From NCBI RefSeq assembly GCF_039530945.1, contig NZ_BAAAPC010000004.1:124001-188000 (forward strand): DNA of 64,000 nucleotides. The letters are read 5' to 3'. Under the pieces are notes generated by a model. That model saw only the letters and a program-made list of their open reading frames with translations, was not told the origin of the DNA and did not search any database. Shown piece after piece: positions 45,175-53,884 of the stretch (positions within the stretch are counted from its first letter, which is position 1; every line of letters begins with the position of its first letter). Source of the stretch: Nocardiopsis_C rhodophaea. Lineage in GTDB: Bacteria; Actinomycetota; Actinomycetes; Streptosporangiales; Streptosporangiaceae. A program made the position numbers and the translations under genes.

Positions 45175-46029
45175 ATGAGCGAATCGACGCGACCGGAGCG
45201 CCACGTCCGGCACACGCTGCCGCTGCGGGTGGAGTTCAGCCGCCAGCTGCGCCGCCGGCGCACCCTGCTGACGTTCGGTTTCCTGCTGCTGCTTCCCTGG
45301 CTGCTGGTGCTCGCCTTCGCGGTGGACAGCGGGGATTCCAACGGCGGCGGCCCCACCTGGAACCTGCTGGACCTGGCCACCACCGGCGCGTTCAACTTCA
45401 CCGTGTTCACGCTCTACGTGGCCGCGGGCTTCCTGCTCGTCGTCGTGGTCGCGCTGTTCTGCGGCGACACCGTGGCCAGCGAAGCGGGCTGGTCAAGCCT
45501 CCGCTACCTGCTGGCCGCGCCGGTCCCGAGAATGCGGCTGCTGCGGCAGAAGCTGATCGTCGCGCTCGCGCTGAGCGCGTCCGGTGTCCTCATCCTGGCC
45601 CTGATGGCGCTGGTCGCGGGCGGACTCGTCTACGGCTGGCGGCCCGTCGAGCTGCCCGCGGTCGGGCCCGCGCCGAGCCTGGCCGACTCGTTCCTGCGGA
45701 TGGGCGTCGTGGTGTGCTACCTGATGGTGGCGCTGCTCGTGGTCGCCGGGACCGCGTTCGCGCTGACCGTGGTCACCGACTCCCCGCTGGGGGCCGTCGG
45801 CGGTGCCGTCGCGCTGGTCATCATGTCCAACATCCTGGAAGCGGTCGAGGCTCTCGGCGCCGTCCGCGAGTTCCTCCCCGCCTACTGGATGTTCGCCTGG
45901 ACCGACGCGCTGCGCCCCGAACTGCCCTGGGACGGGATGGCGCGCGGGGCGGCCGTCTCGTTCACGTACGCGACCGTGCTCATCGCCTGGGCGTTCCGGT
46001 ATTTCCGGGACAAGGACGTGGTCTCCTAG
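45175..46029 (+). CDS. ABC-2 type permease subunit
   Basis: 284 residues from ATG 45175 with a strong GGGAGGAG site 5 nt upstream; GTG 45118 (GGGGGAG upstream) would add 19 residues. Six hydrophobic helices: TFGFLLLLPWLLVLAFAV, FNFTVFTLYVAAGFLLVVVV, LIVALALSASGVLILALMAL, MGVVVCYLMVALLVVAGTAF, AVGGAVALVIMSNILEAV and a final YATVLIAWAFRYF. The block LFCGDTVASEAGWSSLRYLL is typical of ABC-2 permeases. It should pair with the ATPase domain of the hydrolase fusion at 41882. Confidence 0.88.
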   Translation: MSESTRPERHVRHTLPLRVEFSRQLRRRRTLLTFGFLLLLPWLLVLAFAVDSGDSNGGGPTWNLLDLATTGAFNFTVFTLYVAAGFLLVVVVALFCGDTVASEAGWSSLRYLLAAPVPRMRLLRQKLIVALALSASGVLILALMALVAGGLVYGWRPVELPAVGPAPSLADSFLRMGVVVCYLMVALLVVAGTAFALTVVTDSPLGAVGGAVALVIMSNILEAVEALGAVREFLPAYWMFAWTDALRPELPWDGMARGAAVSFTYATVLIAWAFRYFRDKDVVS

Positions 46030-46135
46030 GACGCTCTGCGCCCCCGCGGAGCCGAGGATGACCGGGCGCTCGCCCCGGCCCCCGCCCTCGGTAGGGTCGC
46101 TCCAGACCAAGAGTCGACAACGCGGGAGGTTCGCT

Positions 46136-48169
46136 GTGGTCCGTTCCTGGTATGAGCTGCCCGACTACGTCAGGTTGCGCCGCGTCAACGGGCTGCGGCT
46201 CTCCCCCGACGGGTCACGGCTCGTCGCGCCCGTCAGCGAGCTCAACCCCGACGCCACGTCGTTCGGGACGGCTCTGTGGGAGATCGACCCCGCCGGTGAC
46301 CGGGAGCCGCGCCGCCTTACCCGTTCCACCGCCGGGGAGGCGGCCCCGGCCTTCCTCCCCGACGGGTCGGTGCTGTTCACGTCCACCCGCGCCGACCCCG
46401 AGGCCACGTCGAACGGGTCCGCCGACGCGCGCAAGCCCGCGCTGTGGCTGCTCCCGGCCGAGGGAGGGGAGGCCCGCCAGGTGGCCGATCCCGCGGGCGG
46501 TGTCAAGCGGTTCTCCGTGGCCCGCGGCTCCGGCACCGTCGCCTTCACCGCCCACACGCGGCCCGACGCCGAGGACGCCCAGGTCGACGCGGAGTGGCGG
46601 GCGGCCCGCAAGGACAGCGGGGTGACGGCGATCCTGCACGAGTCCAGCCCGGTCCGCTACTGGGACCACGATGTCGGCCCGGATCTCCCGCGGCTCTACG
46701 CGGCCACGCCTCCGGCCGACGCCGCGTCCCGCCTGGGAGAAGCGCGTGACCTCACCCCCGACGCGGGCAAGGCGCTGATCGAGCAGACCGGGGAGATCAC
46801 CCCCGGCGGCGGCACGGTCGTCACCGGCTGGCAGGTGCACGCGGGCAAGGGCGTGTGGCGCAGCGAGGTCGTCACCGTCGACGTGGCCACGGGGGAGCGC
46901 GTCGCGCTGGCCACCAGCACGACGTTCGAGTTCCAACATCCCCGGGTCTCCCCCGACGGGCGGTACGCGGTGATGCTCCGCACCTTCGAGGGGGAGTACG
47001 ACGGCGAGCCCCGCGACTGCACGCTGTGGCTCGCGGACCTCACCACCGGCGAGGGCCGCGACCTGCTGCCCGGCACCGAACTGTGGCCGCGCGAGTACGC
47101 CTGGGCCGCCGACTCCGCGGCCGTCTTCTTCGCCGCCGACCTCGGCGGGCGCCGCCCGGTGTTCCGCGTCGACCTCGCCACCTCCACGCTGGCCCGGGTG
47201 ACGGGCGACGACGGCGCCTACAGCTCCCTCAACCCGGGGCCGGACGCGCACACGCTGTACGCCCTGCGCGACGCCTGGGACGCCGCGCCCGCGCCCGTGC
47301 GCCTGGACGGGGCGGCGACCGAGGGTCGGCCGACATTCCTGAAGTCCCCCCAGGCGCCCCTGGACGTCCCCGGGACGCTCACCGAGGTCGAGGCGGCGGC
47401 CGAGGACGGGACCCCGCTGCGGTCCTGGCTGGTGCTGCCCAGCGGAGCCGCGGTGGACGCCCCGGCTCCGCTGGTCGTGTGGGTGCACGGCGGCCCCTAC
47501 CTGAGCTTCAACGGCTGGACCTGGCGGTGGAACCCGTGGCTGCTGGCGGCGCGCGGGTACGCCGTGCTGCTGCCCGACCCGGCGCCGTCGACCGGGTACG
47601 GCCAGGACATGCTCCGCCGCGCCTGGGGGCGGTGGGGGTCGTGCACGTTCGGTGACGTCGTGGCGATCACCGACGCCGCCGTCGCCCGCGCCGACATCGA
47701 CGCCGACCGCACCGCCATGATGGGTGGCTCCTTCGGCGGCTACATGGCCAACTGGATCGCCGGGCACACCGACCGCTTCAAGGCGATCGTCTCGCACGCC
47801 TCGCTGTGGGCCCTGGACGCCTTCGGCAGCTCCACCGACGCCCCGTGGGTGTGGGCGCGGGAGTTCGGCGATCCCCGGAGCCAACCGGAGCGGTACGAGC
47901 TCAACAGCCCGCATCGGCACGTGTCCCGGATCACCACGCCCATGCTGGTCATCCACGGGGACAAGGACTATCGGGTGCCGATCGGCGAGGGACTGCGGCT
48001 GTGGTGGGATTTGGTCAGCCACGAGGTGGACGCTAAGTTCTTGTACTTCCCGGACGAGAGCCACTGGGTCCTCACCCCGGGCAATATCGCGGTCTGGTAC
48101 GAGACCGTCTTCGCGTTCCTCGACCACCACGTGCTCGGCAAGGAATGGTGCCGCCCGGAGCTGCTGTGA
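46136..48169 (+). CDS. S9 family peptidase (acylaminoacyl/dipeptidyl peptidase type)
   Basis: 677 residues from GTG 46136, with GGGAGG 6 nt upstream. Residues 1-400 are a seven-bladed beta-propeller with WD40-like/TolB-like blocks (RVNGLRLSPDGSRLVAPVSE; HPRVSPDGRYAVMLRTFEGE; REYAWAADSAAVFFAADLGG). The catalytic alpha/beta hydrolase domain covers 420-677: oxyanion region VWVHGGPYLSFN, nucleophile Ser in MMGGSFGGYMANW (about 530), Asp in VIHGDKDYRVPIGEG and His in PDESHWVLTPGN. No signal peptide, so it is cytoplasmic. It cleaves short peptides, with specificity unknown. It lies 107 bp after the permease and may be part of the same functional region. Confidence 0.93.
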   Translation: MVRSWYELPDYVRLRRVNGLRLSPDGSRLVAPVSELNPDATSFGTALWEIDPAGDREPRRLTRSTAGEAAPAFLPDGSVLFTSTRADPEATSNGSADARKPALWLLPAEGGEARQVADPAGGVKRFSVARGSGTVAFTAHTRPDAEDAQVDAEWRAARKDSGVTAILHESSPVRYWDHDVGPDLPRLYAATPPADAASRLGEARDLTPDAGKALIEQTGEITPGGGTVVTGWQVHAGKGVWRSEVVTVDVATGERVALATSTTFEFQHPRVSPDGRYAVMLRTFEGEYDGEPRDCTLWLADLTTGEGRDLLPGTELWPREYAWAADSAAVFFAADLGGRRPVFRVDLATSTLARVTGDDGAYSSLNPGPDAHTLYALRDAWDAAPAPVRLDGAATEGRPTFLKSPQAPLDVPGTLTEVEAAAEDGTPLRSWLVLPSGAAVDAPAPLVVWVHGGPYLSFNGWTWRWNPWLLAARGYAVLLPDPAPSTGYGQDMLRRAWGRWGSCTFGDVVAITDAAVARADIDADRTAMMGGSFGGYMANWIAGHTDRFKAIVSHASLWALDAFGSSTDAPWVWAREFGDPRSQPERYELNSPHRHVSRITTPMLVIHGDKDYRVPIGEGLRLWWDLVSHEVDAKFLYFPDESHWVLTPGNIAVWYETVFAFLDHHVLGKEWCRPELL

Positions 48170-48265
48170 CGTGCGGCCGTGCGGCCGTTGTGATCACCGT
48201 CGCGGTTCCGTCCCGGGCGGCTCCGGGCACAACGCGTGCGTAACCACACACCAGGGGGATTTTCC

Positions 48266-49081
48266 ATGTCCGTTGCGGATCCGGCCGAGCTCCTCGCGCT
48301 CGCCCTCGACGCCGCCCGGGAGGCCGGGCGGCTCGCGGCCGAGGGCCAGGAGGGCATCGGCGTCCTCGAAACCAAGTCCACGCCCACCGACGTCGTCACC
48401 GCCATGGACCGCGCGTCGGAGGACCTGATCCGCAAGCGCCTGCTCAGCGCCCGCCCCGGGGACGCGGTCCTCGGTGAGGAGGGCGGCGCCGCGACCGGTT
48501 CCAGCGGGGTCCGCTGGATCGTCGATCCGATCGACGGGACGGTGAACTACCTCTACGGCCGCGAGGACTGGGCGGTGTCGGTCGCTGCCGAGCGCGACGG
48601 CGAGGTCGTGGCCGGTGCCGTGGTGGCGCCGGTGCGCGGCGACGAGTACACGGCGACGCGGGGCGGCGGGGCGTTCTGCAACGGAGCGCCGATGCGCGTG
48701 CGCCCCGCGGTGCCGCTGGAGATGGCGCTGGTGGCGACCGGTTTCGGCTACAGCACCGAGCGCCGCGCCCACCAGGCGGAGGTGCTGCGGGCGCTGCTGC
48801 CGCGGGTGCGCGACATCCGGCGCGCCGGATCGGCGGCGCTGGACCTGTGCGCGCTGGGTCGGGGGCGCCACGACGCCTACTACGAGCGGGGTCTCAACGC
48901 GTGGGACTGGGCGGCGGCCGCCCTGATCGCCCAGGAGGCCGGTGCGCGCGTCGAAGGACTGCGTGGGAGGCCCGCCAACCCCGACCTGGTGGTCGCGGCC
49001 CCTCCGGGCCTCTTCGAGGAGCTGCACGACCTTCTGGAGCCGCTGCGGGCGGACAGCGACGCCGCCGCGCCCCCGGCGTAA
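48266..49081 (+). CDS. Inositol monophosphatase family protein
   Basis: 271 residues from ATG 48266 with GGGGGA 6 nt upstream. The metal site of the Li-sensitive phosphatase family is intact: GEEGG (Glu), WIVDPIDGTVNYLYG (two Asp, Gly-Thr), and the C-terminal NAWDWAAAALIAQEAGA (third Asp). Other blocks: EAGRLAAEGQEGI, RGGGAFCNGAPM, RRAGSAALDLCALGRGRHDA. Likely substrates are inositol-1-phosphate, histidinol phosphate or a related sugar phosphate; in actinobacteria myo-inositol feeds mycothiol and phosphatidylinositol. A 12-bp hairpin terminator follows. Confidence 0.93.
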   Translation: MSVADPAELLALALDAAREAGRLAAEGQEGIGVLETKSTPTDVVTAMDRASEDLIRKRLLSARPGDAVLGEEGGAATGSSGVRWIVDPIDGTVNYLYGREDWAVSVAAERDGEVVAGAVVAPVRGDEYTATRGGGAFCNGAPMRVRPAVPLEMALVATGFGYSTERRAHQAEVLRALLPRVRDIRRAGSAALDLCALGRGRHDAYYERGLNAWDWAAAALIAQEAGARVEGLRGRPANPDLVVAAPPGLFEELHDLLEPLRADSDAAAPPA

Positions 49082-49087
49082 CGCGGC

Positions 49088-49115
49088 GGTGGCCCGCCTC
49101 CGGAGGCGGGCCACC
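49088..49115 (+). terminator. Hairpin terminator after IMPase gene
   Basis: A perfect 28-nt palindrome: GGTGGCCCGCCT, loop CCGG, AGGCGGGCCACC. It begins 6 nt after the stop codon. Confidence 0.75.
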
Positions 49116-49156
49116 TGGCGGCGGTCGGGGCGCCACCGAGCGGGCGCGGGCGCAGG

Positions 49157-49194
49157 AAAAAGGGCCGGTCGGATCTTCGCGATCCGGCCGGCCC
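49157..49194 (-). terminator. Intrinsic terminator with T-tract
   Basis: On the minus strand GGGCCGGCCGGATC pairs with GATCCGACCGGCCC (one mismatch) over GCGAA, followed by five T. It is a classic rho-independent terminator, 16 bp after the stop of the 55-aa gene on this strand. Confidence 0.85.
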
Positions 49195-49210
49195 ACGGTG
49201 TACGACGAGG

Positions 49211-49378
49211 TCAGGCGCTTTCGGGGTCGATCCCGTTGCGAGCCGCGATGCGGTGCAGGTCCTCAAGTTCCGACAGGTGCGCGTCGGCGAGGAAGTCGTC
49301 TCCGGCGGACTGCGCCGCTTGGAGCGACATGGAGGTCTCTCTGATGCGGCATTTGATCTCCGCGAGGAACTCGCCCAT
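49211..49378 (-). CDS. Small acidic protein, 55 aa
   Basis: Begins MGEFLAEIKCRIRETSMSLQ, then AAQSAGDDFLADAHLSELED and LHRIAARNGIDPESA. The strong GAGGTG ribosome site 3-5 nt before the ATG and a perfect T-tract terminator just after the stop make this a real gene despite its size. It should fold as two or three helices and is soluble. Similar about 55-residue proteins are common and unnamed in actinomycetes; a regulatory or partner role is possible but unproven. Confidence 0.8.
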   Translation of the reverse strand: MGEFLAEIKCRIRETSMSLQAAQSAGDDFLADAHLSELEDLHRIAARNGIDPESA

Positions 49379-50120
49379 TTCACCTCACTCTATGTTCAAG
49401 CAGGAACTACGATGCGTCACACCAGTGTGACAGGGGAATAGCAGTTCGGACCGTGCGTACCCACCTCACCGGTCCGGGTAAACCTCGCCTGGGCGGCTAT
49501 GGGCGGTCGGCGATCGGATCGCTCCGGACGGTGCGGCGTGATCACATCATGCCAGTCGATGTGATGCGTGTCCCATCAGGGGCGGCGATCGGGTGGCCTG
49601 GGCGGCGGCCCCATGCGCCCGGATTTGGTGCCGTAGGTGCTGATGAGGGGTGATGGCGGGTATTGGGGATGATGGTCGCCCTTCGGGCGTGGCGCGGGAC
49701 ACAACGGATGATTCGTGCGAGTGCTTACTTGTTTCTTATCCTGGATGTGTCAGATTCGAGATGTGCGGGGTGATGCCGCTGCCGGCGGTTGGGGGATACG
49801 TCGGCAGCGGCTCCTCGCATTCGGGGGAACGTCGGTGCGCCGATCCCGACCCTGGGATCGGTCACCGATACTCGAACTCCCGGCGCCTTTCGAGGTTGCC
49901 GCGCTCCGGGTGCCGCTCTACGTTGGGCGGTACCGGATGAAAGCCAGGGCCGCGTTATCGTGGCCACGCAGCAGAACGTATCCGGCTGCGACGGTTTACT
50001 TCATCCTTATCCGGGGTGTGGGACAACGTTGGACGCGGCCGGGTTATAGACGCCGCTGCCGGTGTGTTGGGGGATGCGCCGGCAGCGGCCCACCGGGCTC
50101 TGCGGGAAACGAAGGACACA
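49379..50120. other. Long non-coding region with a duplicated stem-loop
   Basis: 742 bp upstream of the response-regulator gene. Frames here show no coding bias. It contains two related copies of a block about 277 bp apart. Each has an ACTT...CTTATCC motif, then a stem-loop GCCGCTGCCG ... CGGCAGCGGC with a conserved loop containing TTGGGGGAT (copies at 49775-49811 and 50052-50089), and then a GGGAAAC/GGGGAAC tail. The downstream copy ends 31 nt before the GTG start. Confidence 0.6.
50052..50089 (+). promoter_or_regulatory. Stem-loop in the response-regulator leader (second copy)
   Basis: GCCGCTGCCGG (50052-50062) pairs with CCGGCAGCGGC (50079-50089) around a 16-nt loop with TTGGGGGAT. If transcribed it forms an 11-bp stem in the 5' leader, 31 nt before the start codon; as DNA it could be a large operator. 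An older copy lies at 49775-49811. Confidence 0.5.
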
Positions 50121-50774
50121 GTGCGCGTACTTGTGGTCGAAGACGAGCGAGTGCTCGCCGACACCGTCGCCGTCGGACTGCGGCGGGAATCGATGGCCGT
50201 TGACGTCGTCTATGACGGGGACAGTGCCCTGGAGCACGCCGGAGTCAACGAATACGACGTGATCGTCCTGGACCGGGACCTTCCCGGGGTCCACGGCGAC
50301 GACGTGGCGCGGTCACTGGTCGAGCAGAGCTACACCGGCCGGATCCTGATGCTCACGGCCTCCCGCGAGCTGGAGGACAAGGTCGAGGGTCTCACCCTCG
50401 GCGCCGACGACTACATGGCCAAGCCGTTCGCCTTCCCCGAGCTCATCGCCCGCGTGCGCGCCCTGGGCCGCCGCGCCGTCCCGCCGCTGCCTCCGGTGCT
50501 GCGCCGCAGCGGCATCACCCTCGACCCCGCCAACCACACCGTGGAGCGCGACGGCCGCGACGTGGTGCTTACCCCCAAGGAGTTCGCTGTCCTGGAGGTG
50601 CTGATGCGCGCCAACGGCACGGTGGTGAGCGCCGAGGGGCTGCTGGAGAAGGCCTGGGACGAGAACGCCGACCCCTTCACCAACGTCGTCCGCGTCACCG
50701 TGATGACCCTGCGCAAGAAGCTGGGTGAACCCCCCGTCATCCAGACTGTCCCCGGGGCGGGATACCGGATTTGA
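50121..50774 (+). CDS. OmpR-family response regulator
   Basis: 217 residues from GTG 50121 with GAAGGAC about 4 nt upstream; the frame reaches further up, but the receiver domain begins VRVLVVEDERVLADTVAVGL at this codon. The phospho-acceptor Asp is in VIVLDRDLPG (about 51), and the switch residues are in LTAS and KPFAFPEL. A winged-helix DNA-binding domain follows (VVLTPKEFAVLEVLMRANG; VRVTVMTLRKKLGEPPVIQT; GAGYRI at the end). The kinase gene overlaps its stop by 4 nt, so they form one unit. Target genes are unknown. Confidence 0.93.
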   Translation: MRVLVVEDERVLADTVAVGLRRESMAVDVVYDGDSALEHAGVNEYDVIVLDRDLPGVHGDDVARSLVEQSYTGRILMLTASRELEDKVEGLTLGADDYMAKPFAFPELIARVRALGRRAVPPLPPVLRRSGITLDPANHTVERDGRDVVLTPKEFAVLEVLMRANGTVVSAEGLLEKAWDENADPFTNVVRVTVMTLRKKLGEPPVIQTVPGAGYRI

Positions 50775-52063
50775 GTACGGGCGACGGCCAACCCGAGGTT
50801 CCACCGGGAGAGGTGGCGCCGACCCCGCCCGGTGAGACCGGGACCTGGCGGCGGCTGACGACCCCCGCCACGCCCTCGACCAAGCCGCAGAGCGTGGTCT
50901 CCCACCACGTGCACCGACTGGCCGACAACATGAGCCTGCGCGCCCGGCTCACGCTGATCTACGGCATGCTGTTTTTCGCCGCCGGCTCCCTGCTGGTGCT
51001 GCTGAACTACGTCATCGTCGCGGGCGTGCTGAACACCCTGCCGTTCATCGCCAACCCCGAGGTCGACTCCCCGAATCTGTCGCCCGAAGCCATCGCCTAC
51101 TTCAAACAGCGACTGATCGAGAGCATGCTCGCGCAGGTCACCCGGTTCTCGGTGCTGGCGCTGGTCATCGTGGGGCTGCTCGCGGTCGCGCTCGGCTACG
51201 TGATCGCCGGGCGGGCCCTGTCCCCGCTGCAGAAGATCACCCGCACCGCGCGGCGCCTGTCCGAACGCTCCCTACACGAACGCATCGCGCTCGGCGGCCC
51301 CGAAGACGAGATCCGCGAACTCGCCGACACCTTCGACGGCATGCTGGAGCGTCTCGACCGCGCGTTCGACGGGCAGCGCCGGTTCGTCGCCAACGCCTCG
51401 CACGAGCTGCGCACCCCCCTCGCCATCAACCGGACGCTGCTGGAGGTCGCACTGAGCGACCCCGACGCATCGGCCGATCTGAAATCGGTCGGGCGCACGC
51501 TGCTGGAGACCAACGCCCGACACGAGCGGCTCATCGACGGGCTGCTGCTGCTTGCCAAGAGCGACAAGGAGCTCGACACCCGCGTCCACATCGACCTGGC
51601 CGAGGTTGCCGAGACCACCCTCAGCCAGCTGTCGGCGGAGATCGAGGAATCCGGTCTGACGCTGCGCTCCGACCTGCGGTCGGCCCCGGTCACCGGCGAC
51701 CCGGTCCTCCTGGAACGGCTGGTGGGCAATCTGGTGGAGAACGCGCTGCGGTACAACGTCGCTGATGGCGAGATCACCATCCGCACCGGCATCTACGACG
51801 GCGCGCCCGCCGTCCAGGTGGAGAACTCCGGCCCGGTGATCCCCGGCTACGAGGTCGAGGGCCTGTTCGAGCCCTTCCGGCGCGCTTCCGGGGACCGCCT
51901 GCGCTCCGCTAAGAGCGCCGGGCTGGGGCTGTCCATCGTGCGCTCGGTGGTGCGGGCCCACGGCGGTACGGTGCAGGCCTGGCCGCGCTCCGGAGGCGGC
52001 CTCGTGGTGACGGTCTGCCTGCCCGAGCGACGCGCCGAAGGCCCCTCTGGAACGGGCCGCTGA
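50771..52063 (+). CDS. Sensor histidine kinase
   Basis: 430 residues from TTG 50771, overlapping the regulator stop (TTGA). A proline-rich cytoplasmic N-terminus (about 1-55) is followed by TM1 (LTLIYGMLFFAAGSLLVLLN), a short extracellular loop of about 40 residues, TM2 (FSVLALVIVGLLAVALGYVI), HAMP (GRALSPLQKITRTARRLSER), HisKA with the phospho-His in FVANASHELRTPLAINRTLL, and HATPase_c (LVGNLVENALRYN; AGLGLSIVRSVVRAHGGTVQ). The small loop suggests sensing within the membrane or by the HAMP region. It signals to the adjacent OmpR-type regulator. Confidence 0.93.
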   Translation: MSTGDGQPEVPPGEVAPTPPGETGTWRRLTTPATPSTKPQSVVSHHVHRLADNMSLRARLTLIYGMLFFAAGSLLVLLNYVIVAGVLNTLPFIANPEVDSPNLSPEAIAYFKQRLIESMLAQVTRFSVLALVIVGLLAVALGYVIAGRALSPLQKITRTARRLSERSLHERIALGGPEDEIRELADTFDGMLERLDRAFDGQRRFVANASHELRTPLAINRTLLEVALSDPDASADLKSVGRTLLETNARHERLIDGLLLLAKSDKELDTRVHIDLAEVAETTLSQLSAEIEESGLTLRSDLRSAPVTGDPVLLERLVGNLVENALRYNVADGEITIRTGIYDGAPAVQVENSGPVIPGYEVEGLFEPFRRASGDRLRSAKSAGLGLSIVRSVVRAHGGTVQAWPRSGGGLVVTVCLPERRAEGPSGTGR

Positions 52064-52511
52064 GTCCTTCGGCGACCAGGCTGCGCCGAGGATCTCCTCC
52101 GTGATATCTATACGTGTCGCACGACACGGCCACCCTGGGTCCGAGCACCCGCCAACGGTAGGTATGCTCTCCCGGGCGTGAATACGGAGGGAAATCATCC
52201 CGACGTAGGCGTGTCTGTTCTGACCTTGCCACTCGGGGAGTACCCGCGCTCGGCCGGTGCGAGGAAAGACGAAGAAATAGGTCGGAATCCTTCGGGCGTT
52301 GGGTAGCACATGAGAACGAACCGGTCCGCGTCGTGTACCGACATGACCGGACCCGGCCGATCCGTGTCACCAGCAGGTGGAACGTCACCCGGGAGGGGGA
52401 ACACTCCACTCGCGCCCACGGAAAAATCCGGCTGAAACGGGCACAAGAGGCGTCTCTCAAGCGTTACATCCGCGCGACGAGGCATAGAACGAGGGGGATG
52501 GAGTTAGCGCA
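52064..52511. other. Intergenic region upstream of DUF4193 gene
   Basis: 448 bp. Frames crossing it are not coding-like. A short AT-richer stretch lies at 52105-52120. No hairpin or repeat of note was seen; the region should hold the DUF4193 promoter. Confidence 0.4.
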
Positions 52512-52808
52512 ATGGCCACCGATTACGACAGCCCGCGCAAGACCGACGAGGACATCAACGAGGACAGCCTGCAGGAGCTGCAGGCGCGTCGGGTCGACAA
52601 GGGCACGGGCACCATCGACGTCGACCCCGACGAGGTCAACGAGGGCCTGGAACTGCCGGGCGCGGACCTGTCCGGCGAGGAGCTGGCGGTCCGGGTGCTG
52701 CCGCGGCAGGCGGACGAGTTCACCTGCTCGCGCTGCTTCCTGGTGCACCACCGCAGCCAGCTCGCCGAGGAGCGCAACGGGCAGCTGGTCTGCAAGGAGT
52801 GTGTCTGA
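52512..52808 (+). CDS. DUF4193 family protein
   Basis: 98 residues, start ATG in GGAGTTAGCGCAATG. An acidic N-terminus (MATDYDSPRKTDEDINEDSL; KGTGTIDVDPDEVNEGLELP) precedes a zinc-ribbon-like C-terminus FTCSRCFLVHHRSQLAEERN, GQLVCKECV with two CxxC pairs. This is the DUF4193 signature, conserved and highly expressed in actinobacteria; proteins of this kind are suspected to touch RNA polymerase or ribosomes but the role is unproven. Length is normal. Confidence 0.93.
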   Translation: MATDYDSPRKTDEDINEDSLQELQARRVDKGTGTIDVDPDEVNEGLELPGADLSGEELAVRVLPRQADEFTCSRCFLVHHRSQLAEERNGQLVCKECV

Positions 52809-52990
52809 GACAGGAGGGCCTCCCTCCCTTGAGTCGCCTCGTAGGCCATGCGCCCTGGCATGCTGATGCGCCCCTCATGGCGGGGGCGCATCGCCATGTT
52901 CGCCCGGTGCCCACCCGACCCGGCCCCACCCCCGGCGCCCCACCCCCGTCTGGTTTCATGGAGAGGGACGTCGAGAGGAAGGTGAGCACG

Positions 52991-53851
52991 GTGTCCAGCG
53001 CCAGTGCGGAGGACGGCGGCGGCGCGGCAGCGGAAACAACCCCCGTCCCCGCCGAGAACGACGATGTCGGCGCGCTCGTCGGGCGCATCATCACCGACGA
53101 CGGCACCGACCCGAAGCGGAAGGCCGGACTCCTCGGACGCCTCGCCCGCGCCCTGTCCGACGGCGCGCGGCGGGCGGGCGTCAAGGGCACGGCCGGCGGC
53201 CGCTGGATCACCGAGGTGTTCGCCGACGACATCGCGCCCCGCATCCCGGTACGCGACCGCGCGACACTGGTCCGCCACCACAACGGCCTCGACGGCGAGG
53301 AGCTCGCCGACGCCCTGGTACGCAACGCCGCCCACGCCACCACCACGGTCGGCGCCGCCGGCGGCGCCCTGGCGGCCGTCCAGTTCACCGCCCCGCCGCT
53401 GCTGCTGACCGCGCCCGCCCAGATCGTGGCCGAGACGCTCGTGGTCGCGGCCGTCGAGGTCAAGCTCATCGCCGAGCTGCACGAGGTGTACCAGACACCG
53501 GTGCCGGACTCCGGATTGCGGCGTGCCTCGGGCTACCTGTCGGCGTGGTCCCGCAAACGCGGCATCGACCCCCTCCAGGTGCCCGAATCGGTCGCGGTGG
53601 CGCTGGGGACCGCCGCCAAGGCCGCCCTCCGCAAGCGCCTGCTGCGGCTGATGGGCCGCCACCTCACCACGCTGGGCCCCTACCTCACCGGCGCGGTCGC
53701 CGGAGGCACCCTCAACCGCATGGCCACGTTCGCCTTGGGCAAGGCCGTCCGCGCCGATCTGCGCGCCCAGGCGCCCGCACCGCTGCCCACCGCGGCGGGG
53801 CGGCAGGTGCGCGCCGCACCCTCCGCCCCGGACACCGGCCCGGACGCCTGA
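52991..53851 (+). CDS. Conserved hypothetical protein with hydrophobic core
   Basis: 286 residues from GTG 52991, with AGGAAGG 8 nt upstream; GTG 52982 would add three residues. After a disordered acidic start come a helical domain (AGLLGRLARALSDGARRAG), TGGRWITEVFADDIAPRIPV-like and LVRHHNGLDGEELADALVRN, then hydrophobic segments (TTVGAAGGALAAVQFTAPPL; LLTAPAQIVAETLVVAAVEV) that could lie in or on the membrane, and a basic amphipathic part (AALRKRLLRLMGRHLTTLGP). Such proteins are found in many actinomycetes next to ValS or DUF4193; function unknown. Confidence 0.7.
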   Translation: MSSASAEDGGGAAAETTPVPAENDDVGALVGRIITDDGTDPKRKAGLLGRLARALSDGARRAGVKGTAGGRWITEVFADDIAPRIPVRDRATLVRHHNGLDGEELADALVRNAAHATTTVGAAGGALAAVQFTAPPLLLTAPAQIVAETLVVAAVEVKLIAELHEVYQTPVPDSGLRRASGYLSAWSRKRGIDPLQVPESVAVALGTAAKAALRKRLLRLMGRHLTTLGPYLTGAVAGGTLNRMATFALGKAVRADLRAQAPAPLPTAAGRQVRAAPSAPDTGPDA

Positions 53852-53884
53852 TCAACGGAGAGCCGGCGATTCATCGGTGAAGGC

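Noticed and set aside
44419..45213. Minus-strand 264-codon frame with PAPGNDDSAH repeats
   Set aside because: An effect of the 105-bp tandem repeat, which keeps every frame open; no start signal.
49715..50203. 162-codon plus frame upstream of the response regulator
   Set aside because: It covers the duplicated stem-loops and overlaps the real regulator start in another frame; no coding bias.
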